A stretch of DNA of 64,000 nt from Peribacillus alkalitolerans (GTDB lineage: Bacteria; Bacillota; Bacilli; Bacillales; DSM-1321). A model generated the notes under the pieces. That model was not told where the DNA came from, did no database searches, and saw nothing but the letters and a program-made list of their open reading frames with translations. The stretch spans positions 40,805 through 104,804 of the forward strand of contig NZ_JAAGVZ010000014.1 in assembly GCF_010882125.1 (NCBI RefSeq), given 5' to 3'. The first letter of the stretch is position 1. Every line of letters starts with the position of its first letter. This document shows positions 50,772 to 60,251 of this stretch, one piece after another. Both the position numbers and the translations under genes were made by a program.

Positions 50772-51245
50772 TTATTCAAAATCTGTTTCGCTGTTTACGA
50801 CAAACCATACATCTTTTACTCCTTGTCCGTTTACATCGCCTACTTGTTGGTCTTTTGCAAAATAATAGAGAGGAAAGCCTTTGTACGTGACCTGCTTCTC
50901 CCCATTGTCTTCTCTTGTGATTGTATCGAAATCCTTTTTATCAAAACCTTCCTGGACGGCGAAATCCTCCTGGGTAAATGCCGGCCAGTTTGCTAGGCAG
51001 TCACCGCTACAATTGCTTTTTCCTACTTCGTCCTTTTTAAAGTAATACAGAGCCCTTCCCTGTGGATCCGCCAGGTACTCTTTGGCTTTCTCATTCTCCA
51101 AAAGCTGGAGGCTGTCAGCCGGGGCTTGTTCCGTTTGGGCTTGTTCCGTTTGATCCGTCTCTGTTTTTTCCACTGTGCTTTTTCCGCAGGCAGCCAAAGC
51201 AAAAATAATCGAAAGTATCACGAGGGTAAAAATTCCTTTTTTCAT
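50772..51245 (-). CDS. Lipoprotein with COG4315-type repeats
   Basis: 157 residues from the ATG at 51245 (GGAGG site). A lipobox FALAAC at residue 20 predicts a lipid-anchored secreted protein. Two copies of the secreted-repeat motif follow: ADPQGRALYYFKKDEVGKSNCSGDCLANWP and KGFPLYYFAKDQQVGDVNGQGVKDVW. Function unknown; such repeats often stand next to ECF sigma genes. It may carry the signal for the neighbouring anti-sigma factor, which is inference. Confidence 0.85.
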   Translation of the reverse strand: MKKGIFTLVILSIIFALAACGKSTVEKTETDQTEQAQTEQAPADSLQLLENEKAKEYLADPQGRALYYFKKDEVGKSNCSGDCLANWPAFTQEDFAVQEGFDKKDFDTITREDNGEKQVTYKGFPLYYFAKDQQVGDVNGQGVKDVWFVVNSETDFE

Positions 51246-51283
51246 GTTTGTTCCTCCCAGTTTTTTAGATTTAAGGCTCGTTC

Positions 51284-52087
51284 TTACTTCCAGCCCCATT
51301 TTTGAAAGATTTGGTGAGATTCTTCCGTTCTTAAATAATCAATAAATTGCTGTGCCTCTTTTTTCTGATCGGTGATTTTCGTCAGGGCGATCGGCGTTCC
51401 ACGATAGAGCTTTTCTTCTTCGGGCAGTTCGACCAGGTCGGTCACATCCTGGAGCCGGTAATGCCACGATTCATAGGTAATCCAGGCGTCCAAGCTATCA
51501 TTCGATTTCCATCGTTCAATGGCTTCGGCACTCGACTTGACAGAAAGATTAATATTTTGGGAAATGCCTTCGATCAGCCCTTTTCTGCCTGCCATATCTT
51601 CCCACAGGCCAAGCTGGCCAGCCCCATTCACATCGATTATTTTTACTCCATTTTTCGTTAAATCCTCCAGGCTTTCAATCTTCTTAGGATTTCCTTTTCT
51701 CACCAATATTCCTGCTGCACGCGGGTAAAGCTCCGTACGTGATTTAGTGTCGATCATTTCAGGGTGGTTAAAGATGAAGTCCTGCAGCATATACTCGGAG
51801 CCACCGAAAATAATATCTGAATCTTGTTTTGCCTGGTCAATCCATTTGCCCTCTGGTCCAGCTGTTACTTCTACCTTGATTCCCGTTTCAGCTGAAAAAT
51901 GTTCAGCAGCCTCCTTGATCGGTCCAAGTGGTCCGCCCGGTCCGTACACTCGGATGACAGGATCACTTTGGCTGGAAATTGACGTCACCTGAGTCACCGT
52001 CTTACGGTCCATTTTTGCATAGGCTGACAATCCGGCAGCCGTAATTACAAAGAGCAGTAGAGCTGATAGGAACACAGTCTTCTTCAT
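51284..52087 (-). CDS. AcfC family substrate-binding protein
   Basis: 267 residues with a signal peptide (~1-22). The periplasmic-binding fold carries AcfC hallmarks PVIRVYGPGGPLGPIKEAAEHF, GKWIDQAKQDSDIIFGGSEYMLQDF and GIKVYDVNGAGQLGLWEDMAGRKG-type stretches. AcfC was named in Vibrio as accessory colonisation factor and resembles molybdate/sulfate-type binding proteins. No ABC permease follows, so it may act as an isolated binding protein or sensor. First gene of the G+C-richer block. Confidence 0.85.
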   Translation of the reverse strand: MKKTVFLSALLLFVITAAGLSAYAKMDRKTVTQVTSISSQSDPVIRVYGPGGPLGPIKEAAEHFSAETGIKVEVTAGPEGKWIDQAKQDSDIIFGGSEYMLQDFIFNHPEMIDTKSRTELYPRAAGILVRKGNPKKIESLEDLTKNGVKIIDVNGAGQLGLWEDMAGRKGLIEGISQNINLSVKSSAEAIERWKSNDSLDAWITYESWHYRLQDVTDLVELPEEEKLYRGTPIALTKITDQKKEAQQFIDYLRTEESHQIFQKWGWK

Positions 52088-52267
52088 GATTCTTCCTCCA
52101 TTTCAAACATGATTTTTACAGTACTATTAAAGGAAACGAAGGCAGGCTGTAAACGGTTTGATTATAATTACAAAATAGTTAGAAAGTTTCATAAATCAAT
52201 TGAAAATTAGTCTGGTAAAGAATAAATATGTTGGTTTTGAATAAAGTTCGATTCAAAACATGCATTT

Positions 52268-52642
52268 GTGGAAGAAAATCTAGTTATTGAGAGATTAAGT
52301 AGAATACTAAATCAAGAAGATAATGTTGTTTATGTTGCAGAACTTTCAGATAAACTTATTGGGTGGATTCATGCTCACGGTCGTTATTTGATTGAATCAC
52401 CACCTTATATAGAGATTGGGGGATTGATTGTTGACAATAATTTCAGAGGGTTAAAAATTGGCAAAACTCTAGTGGAAAAATGTGAAGAATGGACTGAATT
52501 ATCAGGGTTCCATGAAATAAGAGTACGGACCAATAAATCAAGGTTAGATGCACTTGAGTTTTATACCCAATTAGGTTTCAAAAACACAAAGTCACAACAA
52601 GTATTTAAGAAAGAGTTGATTGAAAAACTACTAATGGAATAG
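52268..52642 (+). pseudogene. GNAT acetyltransferase, 5'-truncated
   Basis: The frame begins at a GTG without any ribosome-binding site and joins a GNAT domain already in progress (VEENLVIERLSRIL, then YVAELSDKLIGWIHAHGRYL and VDNNFRGLKIGKTLVEKCEEW). About 20 N-terminal residues of a normal protein are missing. The break lies next to the boundary of the G+C-rich block, so an insertion or deletion probably removed the start. Confidence 0.7.
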
Positions 52643-52760
52643 GAGCCGAGGTCACAAAGCTCCTCTGTTGTTATTTAACTAATCTCCCTTTAGTCCAATA
52701 AAAGCATTTATATGATAAAATTGGTAATAACAATATGCTAATAGAAATAGGGGGATTATT

Positions 52761-52874
52761 GTGCCATTATCAAATTTACATTTATACACTGGGAAGTCAT
52801 TTTCAACATCACCACCTCCGTTTACTCCAGCTGTTGAATCAGCACAAAATAAGCTTATATTAAAAACAGATTAA
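52761..52874 (+). CDS. Candidate leader peptide, 37 residues, upstream of EamA transporter
   Basis: GTG at 52761 after AGGGGG, six bases away. It reads VPLSNLHLYTGKSFSTSPPP then FTPAVESAQNKLILKTD and stops (TAA at 52872) right at the foot of a 12-bp hairpin that ends 13 bases before the transporter's start codon. This layout suits translational or transcriptional attenuation. The SPPPFTP stretch could stall ribosomes. Inference only. Confidence 0.45.
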   Translation: MPLSNLHLYTGKSFSTSPPPFTPAVESAQNKLILKTD

Positions 52875-52907
52875 GAATCTGCGAAATATAAGCTGTTTCG
52901 CAGATTC
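52875..52907 (+). promoter_or_regulatory. Perfect 12-bp hairpin between leader peptide and EamA start
   Basis: GAATCTGCGAAA (52875-52886) and TTTCGCAGATTC (52896-52907) form a perfect stem with a 9-base loop, abutting the AAGGAG site (52909-52914) of the downstream gene. No T-run follows, so control of translation is more likely than termination. Confidence 0.7.
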
Positions 52908-52920
52908 GAAGGAGTAGACG

Positions 52921-53817
52921 ATGAAATCTAAAATTCAATTCCTACTATCAATGATAATCTTTGGTACGATTGGTGTATTTGTAAGATACATTGATTTAGC
53001 TTCGAGTGAAATAGCTTTATTACGTGGTATAATTGGTAGTTTATTTTTAATTACAGTCATTTTCATGATGAAGAAAAAAATTTCATGGGGATTGGTTAAA
53101 GTAAATGCCTTAGTGTTATTACTTTCGAGTGTTGCATTGGGTGGAAATTGGATTTTCCTTTTCCAAGCATACAAGCATACGACTATTTCTAACGCAGCAC
53201 TAAGTTATTATTTTGCACCTGTGTTTGTCCTGATTCTTTCTCCACATGTACTTAAGGAAAAATTATCAACAAAGAAAATAATCTGCATTGGTGTAGCCAT
53301 GGTAGGTATGTTATTAATTGTTGGTAATGGTGGTTTAAGTACATCAGGATTAGATGATTTAATTGGGATAGGCTATGGATTAATGGCAGCCGTATTCTAC
53401 GCTTCATTAATGCTATTCAACAAGTTCATCAAAAACATGGATGGGTTAGAAACTACATTAATTCAGCTTGGAACAGCGACATTACTTCTCGTGCCATATG
53501 TATTCTTTACTGAAGGATTCGGTTTTTTAGATGTATCAAGTTCTTCAATTCCATTTATTTTAATCTTAGGGATGGTACACACAGGTATTGGATTCTTGTT
53601 TTTCTTCTCTGGTATGCAGAAATTAAAAGGACAGAGTATCGCTGCATTAAGTTATATAGACCCAATCACATCTTTATTGATTTCTGCTGTTATCTTGCAA
53701 GAACATATGACATTTGTTCAATTGTGTGGTGGGGCATTGCTTTTAGGTTCCACATTTGTTAGCGAAAATCAATCAATGAAATTTTCAAAACTATTATTGA
53801 AAAAACCAGCTAAATAA
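52921..53817 (+). CDS. EamA/DMT family transporter (YdcZ/RhaT-like fold)
   Basis: 298 residues; AAGGAG site. Ten hydrophobic segments in two EamA repeats: IFGTIGVFVRYIDLASSEIALLRGIIGS and LGMVHTGIGFLFFFSGMQKLKGQSIAALSYIDPITSLL are typical. Exporter of small metabolites or drugs; substrate unknown. Its start is preceded by a leader ORF and a hairpin, indicating regulated expression. A terminator follows. Confidence 0.87.
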   Translation: MKSKIQFLLSMIIFGTIGVFVRYIDLASSEIALLRGIIGSLFLITVIFMMKKKISWGLVKVNALVLLLSSVALGGNWIFLFQAYKHTTISNAALSYYFAPVFVLILSPHVLKEKLSTKKIICIGVAMVGMLLIVGNGGLSTSGLDDLIGIGYGLMAAVFYASLMLFNKFIKNMDGLETTLIQLGTATLLLVPYVFFTEGFGFLDVSSSSIPFILILGMVHTGIGFLFFFSGMQKLKGQSIAALSYIDPITSLLISAVILQEHMTFVQLCGGALLLGSTFVSENQSMKFSKLLLKKPAK

Positions 53818-53823
53818 CGTAAT

Positions 53824-53855
53824 AAACAGTGGGAAGCTTCGTTTCCCACTGTTTT
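53824..53855 (+). terminator. Terminator of the EamA gene
   Basis: ACAGTGGGAA/TTTCCCACTGT stem followed by TTTTG. Confidence 0.85.
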
Positions 53856-54060
53856 GTATTTTAGAGTGTTTTTAGATGCAACACACTGTCTTGTATGGAT
53901 CTTGGAACATCTGCTTTTCTTGGTAAACTAATTCTCCTTTTAGTTTAAGTATATTCCTACACAACCTTCACTTTATTTCAACATAATTATTCTAAATTAA
54001 TTGATAAAGAGTTACTAAACACTGTCTCTTTTTTTGGATAACTACTTTAAAAAAATTCAT
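53856..54060. other. Intergenic stretch before the glmS terminator
   Basis: No gene supported. On the minus strand a short frame reads LKGELVYQEKQMFQDPYKTV then ends; it may be a gene remnant but is too short to call. Confidence 0.35.
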
Positions 54061-54094
54061 AAAAAGGGATAGAGTTATCTAAACTCTATCCCTT
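54061..54094 (-). terminator. Terminator of glmS
   Basis: AAAGGGATAGAGTT/AACTCTATCCCTTT perfect 14-bp stem followed by TTT on the minus strand. Confidence 0.88.
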
Positions 54095-54182
54095 TGATAA
54101 AATAACGAAATAAGTTAATTACCAACTTTATTTGTTACTTACCATCATTATTTGTACTTTTAAATTTATTACATTTATAGGA

Positions 54183-55988
54183 TTATTCCACAGTCACGCT
54201 TTTCGCTAAGTTACGTGGCTTATCTACGTCGCAATCGCGGTGTAGGGCAGCATAGTAAGCGATAAGCTGCAATGGAATTACAGAGACAAGAGGTGTTAAT
54301 AGTTCATGCACAGCTGGTACGACGAATGTGTCATCTTCTTCTTGAAGACCATTCATAGAGATGATACATGGGTTTGCACCACGGGCAACAACTTCTTTTA
54401 CATTCCCACGGATACCTAAGTTAACCGCTTCTTGAGTAGCAAGTGCGATAACTGGAGTACCGTCTTCGATCAAAGCAATTGTACCGTGCTTTAATTCTCC
54501 ACCAGCAAAGCCTTCAGCTTGAATATAGGAAATTTCTTTTAGCTTCAATGCACCTTCTAAACCAACGAAGAAGTCTAGAGAACGACCTATGAAGAAGCAG
54601 TTACGTGTAGTTGAAAGGAAGTTACGAGCAATGTTTTCGAACTCATCCTTCGTATCACAAAGAACTTCCATCGCATTTGCTACAATTCCAAGCTCTTTCA
54701 CTAGGTCAAAGCCCAACTTGATTCCACGGTGCTCAGCAGTTACATTTGCTAAAATCGCAAGAACACCAATTTGCGCTGTATAAGCTTTAGTAGATGCAAC
54801 CGCAATTTCAGGTCCTGCATGTAGCAACAATGTGTAGTCCGCTTCACGAGAAAGAGTTGATCCCGGAACGTTTGTAATGGTTAAAGCCTTGTGTCCAAGC
54901 TCTTTAACAGATACAAGTACTGCACGGCTATCAGCTGTTTCCCCACTTTGAGAAATGAAGATGAATAATGGTTTTTCTGAAAGCAATGGCATATTATAGT
55001 TGAATTCAGAAGCAACATGAACCTCAACTGGGATTTTAGCCATATTCTCAATGAACTGCTTTCCAACCAATCCTGCGTGATAGCTCGTTCCACAAGCTAC
55101 GATGTAGATGCGATCCGCACTGTTCATCGCATCTAAAATCTTCGCATCAATTGTTAAATCACCAGCTTCATTTTGATAGGCTTGAATGATTTTACGCATT
55201 ACAAGAGGCTGCTCATCGATTTCCTTTAGCATGTAGTGAGGGTACGTTCCCTTTTCAATATCACTAGCATCAAGCTCAGCAGTATAAGGGTCACGAACAA
55301 CATGTTGACCATCTAATTTAGTAATGGTTACTTTATTCTTTGTAACAACGACCATTTCCTTATCCATTAATTCCACGAATTGATCTGTCACTTGAATCAT
55401 AGCCATTGCGTCAGAAGCTACAACATTAAAGCCTTCTCCTACACCTACAAGTAAAGGGCTTTTGTTTTTAGCAACAAAAATCGTTTGATCATTTTCGGAA
55501 TCCAATAATGCAATAGCGTAAGAACCCTTCAATAACTTTAAAGTTTTACGGAATGCATCTTCAGTAGATAAATCTTCGTTTTCCACAAACTTTTCAATCA
55601 TCTGAACAATTACTTCTGTGTCCGTTTCACTAATAAGTTCCACACCTTCTAAATATTCACGCTTTAAAGAAGAGTAGTTTTCAATCACTCCATTATGCAC
55701 TAATGTGAAACGACCTGAAGTACTTTGATGGGGATGCGCATTCACTCTGCTTGGTACTCCGTGAGTTGCCCAGCGAGTATGACCGATTCCTGTTTGTGCA
55801 ATGAGATTCTCTTCTACGACTTCACGAAGATCAGCGATGCGACCTTTTTCCTTGAAAACCGTTACGCCTACTTCGTTCATCACTGCGATTCCAGCTGAAT
55901 CGTATCCTCTATATTCAAGCTTTTCTAAGCCTTTTAATAAAATTTCTTTCGAATCTTTATTTCCAATATATCCAACAATTCCACACAT
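54183..55988 (-). CDS. glmS: Glutamine-fructose-6-phosphate aminotransferase (isomerizing)
   Basis: 601 residues from the ATG at 55988 (GGGAGGA site); the longer frame lies in the leader. Makes glucosamine 6-phosphate, first step to UDP-GlcNAc for the wall. Catalytic Cys2 starts the glutaminase domain ([11 protein letters not shown]), with RWATHG and GVIENY; two SIS sugar-isomerase domains follow ([26 protein letters not shown]). C-terminal [13 protein letters not shown] is the family end. Its leader contains a glmS ribozyme, giving product feedback. Confidence 0.97.
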   Translation of the reverse strand: MCGIVGYIGNKDSKEILLKGLEKLEYRGYDSAGIAVMNEVGVTVFKEKGRIADLREVVEENLIAQTGIGHTRWATHGVPSRVNAHPHQSTSGRFTLVHNGVIENYSSLKREYLEGVELISETDTEVIVQMIEKFVENEDLSTEDAFRKTLKLLKGSYAIALLDSENDQTIFVAKNKSPLLVGVGEGFNVVASDAMAMIQVTDQFVELMDKEMVVVTKNKVTITKLDGQHVVRDPYTAELDASDIEKGTYPHYMLKEIDEQPLVMRKIIQAYQNEAGDLTIDAKILDAMNSADRIYIVACGTSYHAGLVGKQFIENMAKIPVEVHVASEFNYNMPLLSEKPLFIFISQSGETADSRAVLVSVKELGHKALTITNVPGSTLSREADYTLLLHAGPEIAVASTKAYTAQIGVLAILANVTAEHRGIKLGFDLVKELGIVANAMEVLCDTKDEFENIARNFLSTTRNCFFIGRSLDFFVGLEGALKLKEISYIQAEGFAGGELKHGTIALIEDGTPVIALATQEAVNLGIRGNVKEVVARGANPCIISMNGLQEEDDTFVVPAVHELLTPLVSVIPLQLIAYYAALHRDCDVDKPRNLAKSVTVE

Positions 55989-56067
55989 AATTAGTATCCT
56001 CCCAAAATTGAAGGGGGACAAGAATGTACGGGGACACCCTTGTCCCCTTATCTCTGAATGTGTGCAT

Positions 56068-56220
56068 TTTTTTCTCTTTGTCCATAAGGTTGCCCCAATG
56101 TTTTAAAGAAAAAATTTCTGCGGCTGTGCACTTACAGCCGGGAGGTATCCGCCGAAACTTCGATACTCCTCCTCCTCGTCAACTAAGCTTTTTTCACGTC
56201 CGTAGCCTAGTTCAGGCGCT
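56068..56220 (-). ncRNA. glmS ribozyme-riboswitch
   Basis: Minus strand starts at the cleavage site A(56220)|GCGCC, continues TGAACTAGGCTACGG, then the conserved core GTTGACGAGGAGGAGG, ATCGAAGTTTCGGCGGAT and CCTCCCGGCTGTAAGTGC. These are the hallmark segments of the glucosamine-6-phosphate-activated self-cleaving ribozyme upstream of glmS in Bacillus. Its exact 3' limit is estimated. Confidence 0.95.
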
Positions 56221-56223
56221 TTA

Positions 56224-56229
56224 ATTATA
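56224..56229 (-). promoter_or_regulatory. -10 element of the glmS promoter
   Basis: TATAAT on the minus strand ends three bases before the ribozyme cleavage site, so the transcript would begin only a few bases upstream of the cut. The -35 region (TGGATC, 17 bases away) is weak. Confidence 0.5.
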
Positions 56230-56445
56230 TAAAGTTAGTATGAAACGATCCACCTTTCATTATGAATTTGGACGACTGACAGTTTTTACAAATGGATTTT
56301 GCAAAAACAGGATAATCATACATGATGGATGCAAATCCGTCAACTGAAAATATAAGGCAGTAGAATTCTCAAGAGAAAAGGGATATCACTCCAACGCTTC
56401 TTTTCCCTGCATGCTCATGAAATAAACAACAACCCCTATAATAAA
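56230..56445. other. Upstream glmS promoter region
   Basis: Between the glmM terminator and the glmS promoter. No gene seen. Confidence 0.4.
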
Positions 56446-56487
56446 AATATGCATAAGAGGACAATTAGTGCCACTTATGCATATTTT
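56446..56487 (-). terminator. Terminator of the cdaA-cdaR-glmM operon
   Basis: AATATGCATAAG/CTTATGCATATT perfect 12-bp stem followed by TTTATT on the minus strand, just after the glmM stop. Confidence 0.85.
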
Positions 56488-56494
56488 TACGAAC

Positions 56495-57844
56495 CTATTC
56501 TTTTAGTCCCATTTCCGCGTCCACAACAGATACGATACGCCCGACATACTCGTCACACTTTTCTTGTGTTGGAGCCTCTGCCATTACACGAACCAGTGGT
56601 TCCGTTCCAGAAGGACGAACAAGAATGCGACCATTTCCGCCCATTTCTTCCTCTACTTGTGTAATAATTTCATGTACCCTTTCATTTTCCGTCACGCCAT
56701 GTTTATCATTTACACGGACGTTAACCAGCTTTTGTGGGTATTTCTTCATTTCGTTTGCTAATTCAGAAAGGGGCTTTTTAGTAACCTTCATAATATTCAC
56801 TAGTTGCAGACCTGTCAGCAATCCATCTCCTGTTGTGTTGTAATCCAAGAAGATGATGTGCCCAGATTGTTCGCCACCTAGATTAAAGCCACCTTTTTTC
56901 ATTTCTTCTACAACATAACGATCTCCAACCGCTGTTTGAGTACTTCTTACATCATGTTCTTCCAATGTCTTGTAGAAGCCAAGATTGCTCATTACAGTCG
57001 AAACAACAGTCGAATGCTTCAGACGACCTTGCTCTTTCATGAATTTCCCGCAAATGTACATAATCTGATCGCCATCGACAATATTTCCTAGTTCATCTAT
57101 TGCAATTAAACGATCTCCATCACCATCAAATGCTAGTCCAACGTGAGCGCCTTTTTCTTTTAAGAATGCCGCAAGTGCTTCAGGATGGGTAGACCCGACT
57201 CCTTCATTGATATTCAAACCATTTGGAGATGCTCCCATCGTCGAGATATCCGCATCTAAATCTGCGAATAAATGCGTAGCAAGGGAAGATGTTGCCCCAT
57301 GTGCACAGTCAAGCGCTACATGAATTCCAGTGAACTCTTCATCCACTGTTTGTTTTAAATATTGAAGGTACTTTTGTCCACCTTCAAAATAATCATTCAC
57401 ATGTCCTAATTCTGCCCCAACTGGTCTTGGAAGTGTATCTTGCTCAAGATCCATCAAATGTTCTATTTCTAATTCTTGCTCATCTGACAACTTGAACCCA
57501 TCCGGACCAAAGAATTTAATACCATTATCCGCTACTGGATTATGAGAAGCTGAAATCATAACGCCGGCTTCCGCATTTAATGCCTTTGTTAAATAAGCCA
57601 CACCCGGTGTTGAAATCACACCCAATCGCATGACTTCCGCCCCTATCGAAAGCAAACCTGCAACTAATGCACCTTCTAACATATGACCAGAAATACGCGT
57701 ATCTCGTCCTATTAGAACTTTGGGACGTTGCGTATCTTTTGTTAACACATATCCCCCAAAACGACCAAGTTTAAAGGCTAATTCTGGTGTTAATTCGCTA
57801 TTTGCGACGCCTCTGACTCCGTCAGTTCCAAAATATTTACCCAT
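56495..57844 (-). CDS. glmM: Phosphoglucosamine mutase
   Basis: 449 residues. Converts glucosamine 6-phosphate to the 1-phosphate. The active-site loop [20 protein letters not shown] holds the phosphoserine (near 101), FDGDGDR binds Mg2+, and [12 protein letters not shown] is the phosphate loop. Third gene of the cdaA-cdaR-glmM operon; GlmM also binds and inhibits CdaA in related species, linking wall synthesis and c-di-AMP. Full length. Confidence 0.97.
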   Translation of the reverse strand: MGKYFGTDGVRGVANSELTPELAFKLGRFGGYVLTKDTQRPKVLIGRDTRISGHMLEGALVAGLLSIGAEVMRLGVISTPGVAYLTKALNAEAGVMISASHNPVADNGIKFFGPDGFKLSDEQELEIEHLMDLEQDTLPRPVGAELGHVNDYFEGGQKYLQYLKQTVDEEFTGIHVALDCAHGATSSLATHLFADLDADISTMGASPNGLNINEGVGSTHPEALAAFLKEKGAHVGLAFDGDGDRLIAIDELGNIVDGDQIMYICGKFMKEQGRLKHSTVVSTVMSNLGFYKTLEEHDVRSTQTAVGDRYVVEEMKKGGFNLGGEQSGHIIFLDYNTTGDGLLTGLQLVNIMKVTKKPLSELANEMKKYPQKLVNVRVNDKHGVTENERVHEIITQVEEEMGGNGRILVRPSGTEPLVRVMAEAPTQEKCDEYVGRIVSVVDAEMGLKE

Positions 57845-57891
57845 TATCTATTCGCTCCTTATGCTTGCTATGTTTTCTATTAGTCCACTGT

Positions 57892-59199
57892 TTAAGTTCC
57901 TTCTGTAGTTCTCGTTATGGAAACCAATGCTTTATCTATGTCAGCATTTCCTCTTACCGCATTTGGTACCTTAAGAAGCAAAGGAAGTTCATGCTCCCCT
58001 TCTTGTAATCCCTCTACATTTAGCGATAATTGAATATCTGATGCTTTTATATCGTTTACATCAATTGTATTACCAGAAATCGTGACATTTGAAGTACCCA
58101 ATTGGGGGGAAAGGAAAGCTATTTCAAAATCCTTTCCTAACCCCACATATCGGATTCTAACATTCTGGAACGTTCTAGAAATATCCTCACCATTCTCTTC
58201 ATTACCTTCTTCACCAGGTAAAGTAGTGCCAGCTTCATCTACTTTTTCAATATCAAGGATTACTTTCACTTCTGGAGTGGATGCAGTCTTAACCCCTTCT
58301 GGTAAGCTAACTGGTATGTTTAATTCTGTATCCTGATCCAATCCATTTACATCGAATGGGACCTCCACATTATCAATAGAATCTAACACAGATTTTTTTC
58401 CGAAGAGGGATATTGTATTTGGACTGATGGAAATAGATTTAATAACATATCCTTCTTTTGGATTCCCCTTCTGAATAGGAGTAATCGCTACAGATTTACT
58501 TGGACTCTTGATTGGGACTTTAACATCCACTATTTCTGGCTCAATGGAGACATCCAATTTATTTAAATCTCGGTCTAAAGCTCGTACTCTAGCCTGTCGG
58601 TAGACTGTATCATTCACAGTGCCATTTAACTCAACAGTAGCCTTCACATAAGATATCTGATCAATAATATCTTTAGCTCCTGTAATTTTGACCTTTGCTG
58701 GACTTACAGTAGGCTCTTCAGCCAAATACCCTTCTTCAAGCAATGAACGATTAAATTCGGGTTCAACGGTGAATTCCTTTGTTACTTTTTCTTGAATCGT
58801 AATATTTGCATATGCCGGTTCAATAGTAGCTTTCAATTTATCACTGATATCCCTAATTTTTATAGGCACTTGCTTTCGACCTAATGTAATTTCAGGGTCG
58901 GATAAATCAATATATACCTTGAATTCCCGATTGTTCTTGGCTGAAATCAGCAAACTCTTAACACCCTGTAATTTTACGTCGACTGTTTCGGGGGCTCCCG
59001 TCACGACTAAATTCTCACGATCATAATAAAGCTCTACCGGTACATCCTCTACTACTTCTTCGTCAGACTTGGAAGGAGTAGAAAAGCCTAGACCACCTGG
59101 AGTAGTCTCGGGGTCATAACTAACCGATATGTACAATAAAACAGCTAACAATAAAGCGACTACCCTAATAAACCATGAGGTGTTCATCAACTTATCCAT
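57892..59199 (-). CDS. cdaR: CdaA regulator CdaR (YbbR)
   Basis: 435 residues. N-terminal membrane segment (~10-27, VVALLLAVLLYISVSYDP), then four YbbR domains of beta-rich type outside the membrane (for example DVKLQGVKSLLISAKNNREFKVYIDLSD). It modulates the diadenylate cyclase CdaA. The start overlaps cdaA by 8 bases. Length is slightly below B. subtilis YbbR as I recall it. A low-complexity acidic insert EEGNEENGED lies near residue 330. Confidence 0.93.
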   Translation of the reverse strand: MDKLMNTSWFIRVVALLLAVLLYISVSYDPETTPGGLGFSTPSKSDEEVVEDVPVELYYDRENLVVTGAPETVDVKLQGVKSLLISAKNNREFKVYIDLSDPEITLGRKQVPIKIRDISDKLKATIEPAYANITIQEKVTKEFTVEPEFNRSLLEEGYLAEEPTVSPAKVKITGAKDIIDQISYVKATVELNGTVNDTVYRQARVRALDRDLNKLDVSIEPEIVDVKVPIKSPSKSVAITPIQKGNPKEGYVIKSISISPNTISLFGKKSVLDSIDNVEVPFDVNGLDQDTELNIPVSLPEGVKTASTPEVKVILDIEKVDEAGTTLPGEEGNEENGEDISRTFQNVRIRYVGLGKDFEIAFLSPQLGTSNVTISGNTIDVNDIKASDIQLSLNVEGLQEGEHELPLLLKVPNAVRGNADIDKALVSITRTTEGT

Positions 59200-60013
59200 G
59201 TTTCTTCACCCTCCAGTTCCAACGGGCAGTAGCCTGTGTTTTATTGGCGAGCAGTAGTTCATTAGTTAATAATTCCTTGAATGCATCCTGACTTAGGTCG
59301 CGGTGCAATTCTCCGTTTTTAGTCAAAGAAATGGCCCCTGTTTCCTCAGAAACGACTATGGTCACACAGTCTGTCACTTCACTGACACCTAGGGCAGCAC
59401 GATGGCGTGTTCCAAGTTCCTTTGAGATAAATGGACTTTCGGAAAGTGGAAGATAACAGGCAGCTGCCGCCACACTATTATTTTGTATAATGACCGCACC
59501 ATCATGAAGAGGTGTATTAGGTATAAACAGGTTGATTAGCAATTCAGATGAAACTTTAGATTGAAGACCAATCCCTGTTTCAATATAATCACTCAAACCA
59601 GTTTCCCTCTCAACTGAGATTAGAGCACCAATTCGTCGCTTTGCCATATAGGCAGTCGCTTTAACGATGGCATCAACCAATTTCTCTTGTTCCTCTTCCT
59701 CTTGCATGGTGGACCTGGCAAAAATCTTTCCTCTTCCCAATTGCTCAAGTGCCCTTCTTAGCTCTGGCTGGAAAATGATGATGATAGCTAGGAATCCCCA
59801 TGTCATCGCTTGTTCCATCAACCATCCTAGAGTGGTAAGCCCAAAGAAACTACTTAAGCTGCGAACTATAACAATCACAAAAATCCCTTTTAGTAGCTGA
59901 ACAGCTTTCGTTCCACGTATTACCATCAGTAGTTTGTAAATGACATACCACACTACCAAAACATCAATAATATTTATGAATACATCAAGGAAAGTAAGAT
60001 TTGATAATGACAC
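59192..60013 (-). CDS. cdaA: Diadenylate cyclase CdaA
   Basis: 273 residues from a GTG at 60013 (GGAGGAA five bases upstream), matching the family length; the longer frame is not translated. Makes c-di-AMP from two ATP. Three N-terminal membrane helices (~12-90), then the DAC domain with TPLHDGAVII (DGA motif) and GTRHRAALGVSE (RHR motif), both intact. First gene of the cdaA-cdaR-glmM operon. c-di-AMP controls potassium and osmolyte transport and wall homeostasis. Confidence 0.96.
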   Translation of the reverse strand: MSLSNLTFLDVFINIIDVLVVWYVIYKLLMVIRGTKAVQLLKGIFVIVIVRSLSSFFGLTTLGWLMEQAMTWGFLAIIIIFQPELRRALEQLGRGKIFARSTMQEEEEQEKLVDAIVKATAYMAKRRIGALISVERETGLSDYIETGIGLQSKVSSELLINLFIPNTPLHDGAVIIQNNSVAAAACYLPLSESPFISKELGTRHRAALGVSEVTDCVTIVVSEETGAISLTKNGELHRDLSQDAFKELLTNELLLANKTQATARWNWRVKKHG

Positions 60014-60251
60014 GTTACTTCCTCCAGTCGGTGAATAAGAAACTATATAATGTTTCCTCCGATTTTTTCCGATAACTTTACTATTATACCACAAACTATA
60101 ATTTCTCTCCCAATATGCACCGTTCTTTTAAGAAACTCATCGATTGACGAACTTTTCAAAAAAATAAATAAGGGTAAAGGGTACTCTTATTCCAGAATTG
60201 GGAATATTAATGCCCTTACTACTGTCCTAATATACAAAAAGAAAAGCCATC

